The notes under the pieces are model-generated. The model saw only the letters and a list, made by a program, of their open reading frames with translations, did no database searches and was not told where the DNA came from. A stretch of DNA of 64,000 nt from Diploscapter coronatus (taxonomy: Eukaryota; Nematoda; Chromadorea; Rhabditida; Rhabditidae), in assembly GCA_964036155.1 (NCBI GenBank), contig OZ038423.1, positions 47,383,249 through 47,447,248 of the forward strand, given 5' to 3'. Below, one piece after another: positions 13,474 to 27,168 of the stretch (positions within the stretch are counted from its first letter, which is position 1; each line of letters starts with the position of its first letter). A program made the position numbers and the translations under genes.

Positions 13474-14351
13474 CGTACATCCTAAAGAATGCGGAAATAT
13501 CCTTGTTATGATATCATGATTTCTAATATTTCAGAAAGAAAATCAAGTCCATTAGACCTATCAATTTATTAGACACCCACAACACAATCAATTGTGTAAA
13601 ATCTTCCTGCTTGAAAGTCCGAGTTTTCAGTAATTTATGACGCACAATAGGACCTACTTTCATCTGTTCTGTGTATTGAAAGCATATGTTTGATTCTCTG
13701 GAAAAATGGCCTGAAAATTAAAAATCGAAAAATTTTTCGCTGTCGCATAAAAAAATTCCCCGATAACGTGAACTTTGCAGTAGATTTTAGTTTTAGCGCG
13801 TTAATATTTTCTTATCTCACAATTTGAATGATCAAATGCCCAGAGCTGGGCAGAGAAAATCCAGAGAAATGATAAGAAAAATTAGGGACAAGTCGAATTT
13901 CAGGGGTTTTTTCGCAAAAGTATCCTAAAAATTGATTGCTCTATCACATCATTTAACAAAGACTCCTACCAGAATAAGTACACAAGACGTGGCTATTTTG
14001 AAAGTTTTGTGCTTGTTTTGTGAAAATGTGCAAACAGTGTGAAGGAGGATTTACTATATTGAAATTTGGCTGATAGCTATTGACCGATCCTTCTGTGAAA
14101 CTTATAAAATTAATAATACTAAAAGTGGATGATTGATTAAGATTTTTCTGCACTTCCATCTTTGCGACGTTAAAGTTGCTTATCGAGTTTATTTTTTGTT
14201 CAAATTATTAGTCATGCTCTTTCACATTCGCCATATAATTACTACGTCTGATGCACGTCGTAAAAGATTCGTGAAAAATCTCATAAAAATGAAAAAGTCA
14301 CTTTTAGGAGCTAACAGATAAGTTTATTTGAAAAAATTAAAATAAATAAAA

Positions 14352-15576
14352 TTAGACCTTCAAGAGGAATATACAAATAAAGCCGAGGATTATTGACGTT
14401 GTCCAATTCAGATTAGTCGTGCCCTTCGTTTTCGTTGTCTGGAATTTAGAATTCTATAGTAAATTTGGGATTAATGATTCTCCATCATGTGGCTATCATT
14501 ACCATTTTGGTGTTAACTCTAAGAATAACAAAAGAATTCTGAAAATGTCGTAGCCACGTAGCGTAGTAACCCATAGTTAAAGGATATTGGACGAGGTAGG
14601 GGATACTTTTTCAATTCTATTTCTTAGGCTATGACGGCCCCAAGTTGCCGATTAAAAGCTCATGAAAAATGATGGCAAATGCAGAAGACCAAAATTTAAC
14701 GCCATCTTACCTTATTCGTTTTAGTAACTGTGGATGACGAGATCTCTATTTTCGTCGACGACGTCAAGTTCTGAGTTGCCACTAGGGCAGTTGATGTTGT
14801 TGGTTCTTCTGTTGTCGTGGGCTCCTCTGTCGTTGTTGCTGGCCTCTGAAGTATTCAAATTAATTCGCTTTTTACAGAGGTAGAAATTAAAGAAAGTCTT
14901 GGCTGCAGTCTCAGAGCTACAAATTTAGATTTCAGGAATTTTATTTATAAAGCTCCACGAAAAAAGTGTATTGAAAAGATATTTATAGTGGTTAAATTAA
15001 ACGTTTGTAGCAAGGACTTCGGAATTACAAATTCCGATTTCCACCAATTTTGTCCAAATTTTGGTGCCAACTTACTCTGTGACTTGCCGAATGTGATCGC
15101 GAACTTGGGCTTCGTTTGTAGCGCCAATTGTCATTTTTGTGCTTGACAGTCTTCTCGAAATTCATGCTCTTTTCAAACATATTCTCCTCCTAAAATGACT
15201 ACTCTAAGCTAATCTTGAAAGTATTACATCGTTATATACGAAATAGTGTAGAGAATGGTAGTGCAAAGATTTTAAACCCATATTCTTTCGTTCATAACGA
15301 TGTAACGGCTTTATCCAGGTTGCATTTTTAATCATTTCATAGATAAAAAAGAATCTGAATTGTTAACTAACCACATTATACTGGAACTGATTTATCTTTT
15401 CCTGTTTTGGGTCGATCTGCTCTGTTGTTGTCGTTTCATCATCTATTTCCTGAATTTGGAATTAAATATGAAATTTAAAAAATAAATACTACGAAGTAAG
15501 CCTCTTGATCGTAGATATCTGCCTGAATAACAACGGTAAAGACCGCGCAGAATATTAGCGAAATGGTTGAGATCAT
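14352..15576 (-). CDS. Small secreted Thr-rich protein with hydrophobic C-terminal tail, about 165 aa
   Basis: Five exons on the minus strand (15576-15493, 15449-15372, 15189-15076, 14845-14711, 14438-14352) are all phase 0. The N-terminus MISTISLIFCAVFTVVIQA is a clear signal peptide. Next come an acidic/Thr segment (EIDDETTTTEQ), a basic Ser/His/Arg stretch (KRSPSSRSHSASHR) and a mucin-like block (RPATTTTEEPTTTEEPTT). It ends in SIILGFICIFLLKV, a hydrophobic tail right at the stop. That arrangement fits a GPI-anchor signal or a short C-terminal membrane anchor, with O-glycosylation of the Thr block. AATAAA on the minus strand lies about 24 nt past the stop. The frame stays open upstream of the chosen ATG, but without another ATG. 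The family is not recognised; nematode cuticle or surface proteins often look like this. Confidence 0.75.
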
Positions 15577-18500
15577 TTTATTTGAGCAAAAAATTGCAGT
15601 AAAAACAAAATTAAGTAAGTATTCGTGACAAATGTATAAGGCGTGTTGAGTTGTTATTTTTGCTACTGAGTGACTCGCGGGAAAACATGATTCAGTCGAT
15701 TCGAAGTGAAGCGAGGCGAGAATTTCATCATCGATCGCGCTCCGTTTTTCCCCGAAACGAAAAAATTTGCTGCCCTTGACTCTGACAGTCCGCCGCTGCT
15801 TTCCTAACGAAGATGATTCAATGCGCCCGAAAACCAATCATTTTTCAACAACTGATCAACAATTGGCTCCACGCCTCGGAAAATCAATTTGTTGAAATTG
15901 GTGAAAGATAAATATTGACATCATTTATATTTATAAGATATTGTATGATTATCTTCCCATGTATATTGTGTCTGGACTTTTATAGAACGAAAGCTCGTAT
16001 CCTTTAGAAATATCAGCAACTAGAAGGAAAATACTCTATTGTCCTGTAGTCGGTGTCGCTTAGCCATTACGCGTCTGACCAGCGAGCCTTAACCGTTTAA
16101 CCCTGCTTTCTGCTACCTCGTATTTTTCCCTAGTCCCAATGCGTGCGTCTCGAAGAGTATAAACGCAGAGTGGCTAGATAACACTGGTCTGGGGAACAAT
16201 GAAGAGTATATCGTATTCTTCCATATCAAGATCCATAAACTAGACTTCCAATTCATTTATTTAACAGGGAACGTAAACAGTGTAAATCGCGGATTCTGCT
16301 CAAAATTGGTGGATAACTCAAATCGAACACGCTGATTACGATAATCAAATAAACAACGCTAAAGGTCTCGAATAGTTCTGCAGCTTGGCTCTGAATTTCA
16401 ACTATTCACTTCACAATACATAAACAAAATAAAAAATTAGCCTGAATTGTAAAAGCGAGTATTGACAATGTCACCATTCGCTGCAACAGCAAAGGAAAAT
16501 TCGATGCCAAACTGCAGTTATTAGAATTTTTTTTGCGTTTTTTGACTCGTTTATCGTAATCAGCGTGTCGATTTTGGTTATCCACCAATTTTGAGCAGGG
16601 TCCGTGATCTACAGTTTAGATCTCTTGTAAATGTGAAATTTTAAATTTAATCTCAGACTTCGATATTTTCAAGGTTGGAACATCGTGAACTTCAAACTGA
16701 AGCCGTGCTCCTTAGATAACATCTGCGTGATCCTTCTGAAGCGCTTTCTTCGATCCCTCACTCTCCCTTTCTTCTTCTTCTTCTCCTTTTCACCGTCCTT
16801 CAGCATACATCGGCTTCAGCATCAGCTTCTCGATTCTCAGCTTTGTGTGCTGGTTCCTCCTTCTGCTCCCTTCTTCTCGGCTTCTCTTTATCTTTCTATC
16901 TCCTCTCTCGACGTCTAACGAATGCAGCAGAAGCACTGCAGCTGCAAAGCCTGCAGAAGAAGGAAGAAAAGAGAGTCCCTCTTTGAGGGGGAATTAGAGG
17001 TTTTGACGTTGATGACTCAAGCTTCTACCAAGAAATTTCAGAAGTTATCAGTATTTCAGAAAGCGTCGCCAAAATTTGAATAAGATTCGTTTTTCCCAAA
17101 GAAGATACCATGATGTATTGGGTGTACTTTTCCAGTAAAAATTTCCCGAAATCGTCATTCCTTTATAATTCTGAAGACGGACCCTGTTTTCGTCTTCATT
17201 ACCGCTGATACAAATAATAAGATTTTCAATCTTCACTCCCATTAGAGCGTATTTGTAGTTGTTATTGAAGCGCTGCCTTATTTTCCCCTTCAGATTTGTT
17301 ATTGGCGTGAAAGGATTCTGTGCGCTGGGAGATTATTCTTTCATTTGAGATAAGTGATAACGAATCCCTCCTGCAGTATCGGAAAATAGCATATTTGTGT
17401 AGCTTTCTGAAGCTCCTAGAGCTCAAGTCCCTTGGCTTGAATAGGAGGAGATTAACTGAGGAGAAAACGGCTTGAATCTGAAGAAAGAAAGAAAGAAAGA
17501 AGAGGATGAAGACGCAGGTAACAGAAACAGATGTCGAGATTGTATTCATTCCTTCTCTTTATCAATACTATCAGTCTTCAAAGTGAATAGACGTTCCAAG
17601 ATGCAGGTTCTGATAATCCCCTCAGAAAACGCGTCCCTCTTCTGTGAGTTGATGAAGCAGTCGAGTCAAGCAAAGGGAGTCGCGTAGCCATGACACTCGT
17701 GAGCAGAAAGAAGCTGAACCAAAGAAGCTTCACTGCACCTCAACTTCAGCTGCCAACAGACTAATACGCCCCAATCAGAAAATTTCAACAAAATTTCGGA
17801 AATTTAGCCTTTGTTCAATTTTAATAGGTGAAACAAAGAAATGGCAATATAATCTTCATCTATAGCCAGTTTTCATGCAAGCATAAAGAGGCGATGTTCA
17901 TCCCCTAAAACCCATTTACCTGAAAGTCCCCTTTCAGATCATCATCTTCTTCCATTTTGTGTGCTTGCCTTCTGTCCCTTCTGCAGCTGAGAGTGCGTCT
18001 CCATTGTTCCTTCTGCTGGTCGTCGTTTTGAATTCAGCTCCGCTCTTCTCTTCCCCTTTCTATCTCATCTTTCTACCCTCTTTGCTTCAGGCCACTACAC
18101 ACCTGTCGACCTTCGAACGATGCAAAGCGAGCGGGTGAGTGAGCGCAGCAGGGCCTTGGTCCGTCCAGGGGGCATCAAAAGAGAGAGAGAGAGAATGAGA
18201 CCGACGCTGTTCAAAGAGATTGAGTGCTGAGATAGTACGGTAATGAGGGAGTGAAAAGAGAAAGGATAAGCCCTACGATTCTGTGATGACTATGCAGATG
18301 GGGAGGAACACAAATTGGCCTGATGAATGCATTGATTGATGACGATGCTCTAGGTTTCATGAATCAAGGACAATGTTTCGCATTCAGTATTAATGTTGTA
18401 TTATATGAATAATTATAGTAGTGTGTTCTGCATGCTTGAAGGAAACGTTAGAATGGTCATGCGGTATTCTTGCGCAATTAGACATCTTTCAGGACCATAT

Positions 18501-21500
18501 CAGGAATCTTGTAACCTTATGCTTGAAGGAGGCCCCTGAGATGATCAATCTGAGCATTCTGAACATTCATATTCTAAGTGATGATTTAGGCAATGCGTAC
18601 CTAATTCAATTTTCATGCGGGTCATGACTTGAACAATTCTGATTTGCCGAATTGATATGCGAAAGTCCCTCGTTTATTCTGTTTGATGACATATTGGAGC
18701 CTGCTGTGTATGTGTCTGTGTGTGTGTGGTGGCCTGCCACTTCAAATGTAGGGCTGCAGCACAGCGTCGCCTCGTTTCCTTTCTCTACATCTTTGCCCCT
18801 CTCATCGACTCCAACACTCTTTCCACACCATCACTCACTCACACTCTCGCAAAGCGTTATCAGGTAGATATCGAGCACAGCAAACGAGAAGACGAGGAAA
18901 GAAGGCGAAGGTAGAGCCAAATGTTCTGCGTATGAAAGGAGAGTGCATCTCCTTCTCTTTTATATCTTCCCAGTTACCCTGGAGCAGGGTCAAGCAGAAA
19001 GGTCTATGCGCGATGTTGAATCGATAAACGAATAGTCACATCGTGATTCCTTTATCATGGTAAAGGGGGTTACTAATGATCACACGAAATTGTCTAAACT
19101 GAAATGTTTAATCATCTATCTGAAAAATATTTTGTTGAAAAGCTTTTCAAACTAAGAATCGAAAACTTGCAATGAAAATCGATGTCATTATCGAAAAATT
19201 CGAAACATAATCAATTAGTATTCTCATTCTTCAACAGATCAATCAGCGAATGCACAAATAAATTTGCGTCGATCCCCACACAACTCTGCGAGTGAGTAAT
19301 TCACGTTCTGAATTGATATGACCATTTGCTGGTTGTGAGCACGCAGGGTATCTCGCTCTTTTTGCATGTGAATGCGGGCAAAACATTGTGGAGGAGAGAG
19401 AGGGTTGTCTGTCTGCTGGCTGTGGCCTGTCCAACTGTCCAATTCACTTGTGGAGACTGGGTCTTGCGCCGTATCTCTGTCGAAGAGAAAGGAATTGGGA
19501 TGGAAAGGGGTGAGGAGAAAATGGGCATAGACTAGAGAGCGCAAGTGGCTCTTCAAGTTTCACACAACCGCGTCAAGTGTGACGTCACAATATCCCCGAG
19601 GTTGTAACTTAGAAATTAGTGAGGTAGAAAAAAATCAAAAAATTATCCGAACCTGAAAAATAGTAAGAATTGATCCCCAAAGCGAGCACGTATTTGGAGC
19701 AGAAAATGCCAGCGAATGCAGTTATTTTGGGCTGATTTCTGGCACAGAAGCTTTTCATTGAATGTATCGTTGATCTAGATTGGGTCCTTTTACGCCTTCG
19801 CCCGTACTACCACTTTTTGAACACTGTCGCGCTTTTGCAGAAGGACCGCGTTTGCGCTCTCTAGCACAGATCATAGACATGATGGGAAGAAGAAGAAGAA
19901 GAGACAACGACCCTCTGTCCAGCCCTGCAGCTGCACTCAAATGCATAGAACCAGGCACGTTCAAAGGGATTGTGAACACTCGTTCCGAGTGACGTGATCT
20001 GTATCTCTTGGAAGGGTGAAGAAAGGAACACGCGTTATTTCGGCTAAAAATACTTCTCCACTTTTCCTATCAGGAACCAAGATGGACATGCGTTTCGTCA
20101 AAAAAAAAAGTTTGAGTTTTGATAGCATACGACTTCTGTTCGTATCAGGATCGAGATGAAGCGAATTATTTGTTTTCAAAGCCATTTCCAGCTCAAACCC
20201 CGCAACTTCTGGCAAATTCTCAATTACGAATATCATTTTCTATCGCCGATCTCCATGTCTGGAGAGAAAAATCGAACAAAAATCACTCATATTTCGCGAT
20301 CCGGCTGACATCGCATTTCCTCTTTGTAAAACGTCTCCGCAAAAGGGCGGGATATGCGCTCTCTACATCGAGCGCTGCTTTTTCCTCCATTTGCAGCCCA
20401 TTGTAGAGAGTTTCTATCTATACCTATTCTGATTTCAAACCTATCTTCGCATTTTTATCTGCGATCTCTCGCTCTTCTATATCTGCCTTATGGAATGTAG
20501 TTGGTTTCCCGTCGTCATTCCTCGCTGTCTTTGCCTTTGCTGTTGGCTGCAGTTGTTGTGTGTGTTGGCGGTGTGCGATGCGTCAGACAGTGGCGAAGAG
20601 GCGAATCGAATCGACCGGGGGAGAGACAGACACAGGGGAAAAGGCAGGGACTGCCTCGCTGCAGAACAGAAGGCAGCACACAAACAAACCGTCCTCCAGG
20701 AATTTCAGCTCGACAAACGAAGAGCGACCATGTCATGTGACTCTTACTAAAAGATCATACCAACAAAGATGGTGCACTATCCTACATTCATGTATACAAA
20801 TTTGGAATTTTTACGTTGCGCATGCTTTTTCAAGTTGTCAAGAACAAAGTTCAAAGTTTGACCCAAGCAAAGCCAATTTTATTACCAATTTCTCAGTCCC
20901 TCCATTCGAGGGGTGACATTACCAATTTCTAGGCAAACTTGCAGAATTCACATCTGAAGTATTTCCAGGCGGTGAATCACATGCAGTGATCGATAGTGAT
21001 TCGCAATTTCCCTCGCCTGTGTGTCTTCGCGAAAGATGACGTGCTTCTGCTGCATCACAAACAGACAGAGACGTCTTTTTCTCGAGAGCAACGCACCACT
21101 CTGCCTCTTCGCTGTAAACCTTCGTTATCAATCGTTCAGCGGCATTCATTGGAAGCACTTCGACGTGATTCGCTATTTCCTGCTCTTGTGATTGTGATTC
21201 GAATCGGATGATAGGTGAGAGTGTCGAACATTTTACGTTTAATTTGCAATTTGAGTCTTCCGGCACATAACAAGAGTATGGCTTTGTATTTCTGGAAGTT
21301 ATCACAGGAAAGAAGATGTTCATATTTCCTATTTTGTAATCCCGAGCAATAAAAAGTTGTTTGCGAAATTTCTGTCCTAATTTCATAAGATATTGATTTG
21401 ACAGGACTTCATAACATCATTTCCTTTCTGATAAACGCTTCATCTCATGTATCCGCCAATGTCGTTAATGAGCTCGAATGTATTCTGAAGGCCTTCAAGT

Positions 21501-24500
21501 GCAGCAGGCCAGCGCTGTGTGCATAGAATTGCTCATTTACTTAGTCAGTCAGCAGTCGTCCCCTTCTGACTCCTCCCCATTTCCCCTCGTCGTTATTGTG
21601 AGTCTTCTCATCTGCTGCTGGTCTTTTTACTCCCTTTCCCTTCCTTTGCCCTTGCAGTTCAGTGCTCGTTGGCGTGGTGAGAACAGCAGCAGCAGCAGTC
21701 ACAGGGGCCTCTGTGCTCCTCCTATTCTCTCCTCGTCTTTCCTCGCCTTTCACATCTATTCTGACATTGTGCTCGATGATGACAAAGGCAAGGACCGTTG
21801 TGCGATCTGAGACCTACTTGATTCGCTAAAATATTAGTTTTCTATATTTCGATCAATCTATGTTTGCGTGTTATTTCTAGTTATTGTTATGTAACACCCT
21901 AAAATGTTCAAGATGCTTCGCTTTCGAAAGGCTTCATCATACTTCCAATATCAGCTCGGCATCAGATTTGCTTCCATTCGGATTATGTTCCCCCTTTTCT
22001 ATCTTCTAGAGAGAAGTGCGCAGTGTGCTCTTGCTGCTGTCATCATTCCACAGGCAGTGGCTGCGTTGTTGTGTTGGCAGGGAGGAAGGCAGATGGATAG
22101 ATGGATGCAGAAAGAGGGAGAGAAAGAGTGAATGAGAGGAGGGATAGACAGAAGAGACCCCTCTACAGACGCGGCCCTGCAATGCACACTCATCTGAAAC
22201 AGCAGCGGGAAGAAAGACGATGTCTGTCTGTCTCTCATTCCTCCCTCCCTCCCTTCCTTTCCTCTCTGGCTTACTCCCTCTGAATCAATCGATAGCCGAA
22301 GAGAGGGCAGGCAAGGGTGCCGGTGGCGTTCGGTCCTGCAACAGCAGCATTGCTTCAAAGCAATGAGAGAAGGAACAAGACAAGGAAATGAAACCTTGCA
22401 AATGAAGAGCGGCGAGTGAGCACTTCCCCTTTCAAAAGACTCCTCATCTTTGTTCCCATTCCATATCACACTCATGGAAGATTTATCTTATTCATACATG
22501 GAAATCCTCATTTATCCCTGCTTCTCTTCATCAGGCTTATTGAACGTCAGCTCCAGACCCTCTTTTTGCTGCTGCTGCTTCTGGCGGCTTCTACATGCGC
22601 GCTCGATTTCTCCAGGCTTGCTTGCTCTGCATGCTGGCTGAGTAGTGGCTGCTGCTGCTGCTGCAGAAGAAGAAAAGCGGTTCTCCTCTTCGCTCATTGC
22701 CACGTCAACGCGAAGTGTGCACTGCTGCAGCCACAGGAGTGTGTGGAGAAGAGGAATGTGAAACACACGGGGGGCTCCAATTCTGAAAACGACAAACACC
22801 CCGGGCCTGCAGCAAAACGATTCTCCCCATTACAGATAAGAGAATTCGATTACAAGACTAATCGAATGCGCGCATTTCGAGGAATCTTTGATAAGGTGAA
22901 AACACCGGGCGACTGAAATGAAAAACCTCGCTGATGACACATCGTGTTCGCTCGCTTTGAAGCTCCCCACTTTGAGATGGCGCGAGCTATTTCAGTCCTC
23001 CTCGAATTCTACCAAACGAAATGCAAGAAGCGCGCGCGTCCGATGAGTCTAATAAACACATCCCCTTCTTTTTCTCCTTCCACATCTTTCTCTCCTCGAC
23101 CGACATCAAAACAAAGCGGATGGGAGCGATTACCACTCGCCTAGGAAGGAGATGATCCAAGTTTGGCGCCAAATTTGTCATAAATCTGCACCTGTTTTTG
23201 CAGTCTCTTTCTACATTTCCACACACACACACGAGGAATGAAGTTGTGCATTGAAGAGTGAGTACAAATGTATTGGATTACGCAGTATTCGAAAGAAACT
23301 ACAATTCTGCATTTGTAATGTGATTTGTTTTAACGGAAGGATATTGGCATTCAGATTCCCTTGTCAAATGACTGTCCTCTTCTTCTGTATGTAGCGATTC
23401 GCGTGCACCTCTCTTACAGTATTACTGCTCTTCAACTGCCGACTGTTGACTGTCTGTGTGCGCGTTTTCGAATCGAATCGATATTGCTCCTGCCATTCAG
23501 CCAGCCAGCAGGCAGCGTGTGTCGCTTCAACCACATCGTCCCGCCCCTCCCCCCTATTTCCTTCCACATTCCCTCCTCTATCGCTGCTGCAGCGCTCCTG
23601 CTTTGTGTGTCCATCTGACATCTCTCCCTCCCTCCTCTTCCTCTTTCCCCTTTCCTATTCCCTTCCCGTCGACCAACCAACCCCTCGTCGAATGAAGATG
23701 GAGAAGAAGAAGAAGAAGAAGTGAAGCCCTTCTAGATGCAGACGCATGTCTGCAGGCAGCCCAGTCAGTCAGCCAACAGCCTCTACATTCCCTCAATCTA
23801 GCGCATTACTGGCATCTCCGTCTATGCGAAATGCGCTTATGCGCAAATGTAAACGTGCACCTCATTTGTAAGTTGATACGGCATTGCTGAGCATCAAATC
23901 ATGCACGCGAGGTTGACGTCAAGCGCGAAAAAGCGTCCTCAACAGTTTGTACAGTCTGTACGATCTCAAATTTCTCGTTCATATCTGATGACTCCCTTCG
24001 CCGACGCGTCCTTCACTTTACCACTTGGAATGGGGAATCGCAGGCACATCGTTTTCTTCTTCTTCTTCTTCTTGTTCACCCCTTCCTTGCCCCCTTCATC
24101 TATCTGTCATTGCCCTGCTGCGTTCCCGCCTTCTGCTTGCTTGGCCGCTGTCTCTCTGGTCGACCTCTCTCATTTCAGTCAGTCATCGCAGCAGCAGCAG
24201 TCAGTGACTCGGCCCTTCCTTCCTCTTCTTCTTCTTCTTCATCTGTCTCCCATTGCGCCTTCTCCACTCCTCCTCAACCCCATCAGCCCAACAGCCCTCT
24301 TCTTCTCCCTTGCCCTGCCTGTGTGCTGTGTGTGTGTGTGACCTCGCAAATGCAGGAAGGAAGGGCAGAATGATTGGGGTGCTCGACTGAGATACTGCAT
24401 GCAGATGTTTGGGTCTTCTGGTCAAATCACTGGTTGACCTTGAAAACCCAGATCTTTTGCTTGCCCGATGGAGTTTCGTTGATTACTCATTAGGCTATCC

Positions 24501-27168
24501 CACAAATCCCTATCTAATCCAGTGTGTCGCCTTGACAATACGTGTGCATCCCCTCCTCTTAGCCTGCTCTGCTCTTTCCCTCTATCATCTATTGGTTCTC
24601 TGGAGTGGGGTCTCTGGACTGCTGCTGCTGCAGAATAGATGAGGAGATGAGGGTGTATGGGGAGTGAAAGAGAATGGAAGGGGTCCTGCTGCACAGTGTC
24701 GCAGCCTGCTTCTCTCTGCCCCTCCACCATTCACTCGCTCTTTCTTCTCTTCTGTCTGTGCCTTCTATCTTTGTCCTGTCAGCAGCCCGAGCCACAGGCA
24801 TCCAGTCGATCGCTCGAGCGATGAGAGAGGTCGGAGAATCGAGCGAAACAAAGCCCCACCCCTTAACCTCTTCTATTCCTGCTGCTCACAATCTGACTGA
24901 CTATGGGGCTGAGTGTGCTTGTAGAGCCAATCAATCACGTCACTAAGCAGACCATGACTAGCAAATAGTTTGCGAACTGCCAGATTTTCGAGTATTTCAA
25001 GTTGTGAGTTCTTCCTGTAATAGGCTTTTTTACCGTACCACATTCATCTTTCCAGACACATTTTAGCTTTCCAATTTTCAATTCGTACATTTCACTGTTG
25101 ATCAGATTTGTCTTTGCCGTTTTTCTCATTCCATTCCATTCATTCATTCATTGCTTTCCCATCTGTATTCGCCTCTATTCTGTTGTGTTGGTTGAGCCAC
25201 AGGCAGACATTTCTGTCTCTACTCTGCGTATCGCTCTGATCCACTCACTGCCCACTCTCCTCCTATCTCTCTATTTCTCATTGTCCCTCTTTCCACGTCT
25301 ACATGAATACGCGCGTCGCATCATGACACTTTCATCGTGAATGGAGATTTTATCGATTCATCCTCTACTTGGTACTATTCGCGATAACGCACACTCCTTT
25401 GCGCAATATCATCGTGTTGGTGACTTGGATCCAATCCATTTTCTGTCCAATTTTCTGAAACGCTGATTTCATAGCCTTCCCCTTTTCCACCTTCCAATTC
25501 CTTCCAATCGTTCAATACACATTTGCTGGCTGGCATCTCCGGCTGCGTGTTGCTCAAACATTGGCGTCTCTTCGCTTCTTTTGCAGCGCTCTCGCTAGCT
25601 GCACTTTATCCTCTTCATCTCAGCTCAGCAGCGATTCCCCTTGTAGTTCATCTGAAATCTCTCCGCTCCTTTGTTCGCCCTCTAATCACGCGGTTTGATG
25701 GGCTTCTGATAATTTGTTTTGGGTGCTTGTTTTTCTACTCCCTCCGATACAAACATGTGCGTGTGTGTATCAGTTTTATTCCATTGCCACGATTCTATGC
25801 TTTCCGCTCACTGAATTCTTCTGTTCATCAGATTTCAAACTACTGGGGAGAAAGTGGTTGAGAGGGGTTCGTCAGAAAAAGCGCGTCCTCTTCGCTCGCT
25901 CGCTGAAATGTTTGTCTGCTGTGTTCACGTCAAGGAATCGCAGGCATCGATCGAATTCAAGAGTCACAAGGAAACTTCAATCAGAGAGTGAAGGGGAAAG
26001 AAAAGAAGTGAAGCGGAGCGATCAGAAGTACTCCGGCCAACTACGCAGCAATGCACATCAGGAGGAATTCACTGTTATCAGTTTGATGCTTCCTTGCTCC
26101 CTTCTTTTACCTCGTCCACCCAGTTTGCTGATTATGAGTGTTTGTCCTGGACGAGCGCGTCGCCGCATTTCATCATTCCATTTGCCATCAGATCGCGCTG
26201 AATCAGTCATTCGCACATTCGTAACTTCGATTTGTTTACTCAGAATTTCGTCTTCTTTCTTCGTAATTCTTCTACCTATGCTCGCTAAATTCACAGCCAG
26301 GCCTCTTCGTCTTCTTCATCGATTGCAATTTGCGATTTGACGTCTGTCAACCCGTTGTCGCAACCCAGCAGCTGCCTTCCCAACGTCGCACTTCCCAATT
26401 CGCTGGCGCCAGCCATCAAGGCAGCCGAGGCGAACTGGTTTCACTGCGGGCCTGGCCTCGTCTTCTTCGTCAACTGTCGTCGAGACGATGCGCAGCTGCA
26501 ATTGGAATGGAATTGCGCTGTCATATTCCTTGTCAGTCATCTCAGGGCTTTTTCTTGCAAGCAGCTATGAGATTTCGCTGCATTTTTCTAGTTCATCCGT
26601 GATCTCTCTCAATGATCAAACGCAGAAGATCAACTTACATTAGTTATTCATCATTCACTTCCAGAGCCTGCATATGCCTGTCTGTCAGCGCTACTGGGCT
26701 GACTTCCAACTTTCCCTTTTCTGCTGCTGCGTCCATCTCCCTCCCCTCTTCTTTCTCCTCTTTCATAATCTAATTTGACAGTATCGCGTGCATCTCTCCA
26801 TCTTTTATTCCAAATGTACAATTGCTCGGAGTATTCATACCGGATGACAATAGACGATGAATTTTGCGTTTCTGAATCAATTTGCTGATCTCGTTGCTTA
26901 TTTTCCCTGACGTCCTTTGCTTTCACGCTCCCCCTCCTCTTCTTCTTCGAATTTCATAATCCTTCTGTAAGGCTACTGATGTTCTTTTGCTGTTTTCGAC
27001 CTTCAACGTCTTGTTATTCATTTCGAATCACGATTTATTTCCATTTTTCGTGCTCGAACGGCAATCTGAAAAGTACTTGCATACGAAATAGTAAAAAGGT
27101 GATCTTTTCCCTAACAAATCCTATGCTATTTCGCACGCAACTACTTTTCTAAGTTGCCGCTCGAATTG
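15577..27168. other. Large gene-poor region upstream of zinc-finger gene
   Basis: No multi-exon gene can be assembled over 11.6 kb. From about 16.7 kb onward the DNA changes character. It is richer in C and G, strongly strand-asymmetric (CTTCTT/CTCTCC and GAAGAA tracts), with CTGCTG, CTGCAG, (GAAA)n at 17481-17501, (GA)n near 18180, (TG)n near 18715, (CA)n near 23221 and (CTT)n near 24055 and 24225. Long but low-complexity open frames (up to 208 codons) overlap on both strands and look like by-products of this composition. It may be the cis-regulatory domain or a long 5' UTR intron of the zinc-finger gene. A fold-back element sits at 16264-16635. Confidence 0.5.
16264..16635. repeat. Imperfect palindromic fold-back element, about 370 bp
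   Basis: The left arm at about 16274-16344 (core CTGCTCAAAATTGGTGGATA and ACACGCTGATTACGATAA) is repeated in inverse orientation at about 16549-16618. Weaker complementarity continues inward (CTGCAGCTTGGCTCTGAATTT against its diverged complement) and outward, so most of the element can fold on itself. No open frame of transposase type is present. It resembles a non-autonomous fold-back or MITE-like element. Confidence 0.8.

Larger units (their letters stand above)
11410..14351. other. Intergenic, 2.9 kb
   Basis: Contains the presumed polyadenylation signals of the orphan gene (AATAAA at 11607-11612 and 11835-11840), a GATA-motif cluster near 12450-12521, and an isolated 106-codon open frame at 13153-13473. 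Nothing else is convincing. Confidence 0.5.

Noticed and set aside
15577..15837. In-frame upstream extension of the Thr-rich secreted protein
   Set aside because: The frame is open for 87 codons but contains no ATG (it begins TTG), and it would bury the signal peptide.
20919..21386. 155-codon minus-strand frame
   Set aside because: No motif, no fitting splice sites, same compositional island; not distinguishable from chance.
21999..22916. Overlapping frames of 158 codons (-) and 166 codons (+)
   Set aside because: Both read CTG/CTT/GAA repeat DNA (poly-Cys, poly-Leu, poly-Ser runs) and exist because the composition lacks stop codons.
25714..26340. 208-codon plus-strand open frame, among the longest uninterrupted frames
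   Set aside because: Lies in the pyrimidine/purine-rich island, has low-complexity Leu/Ser/Arg composition, overlaps other open frames on both strands and shows no domain or splice partner.
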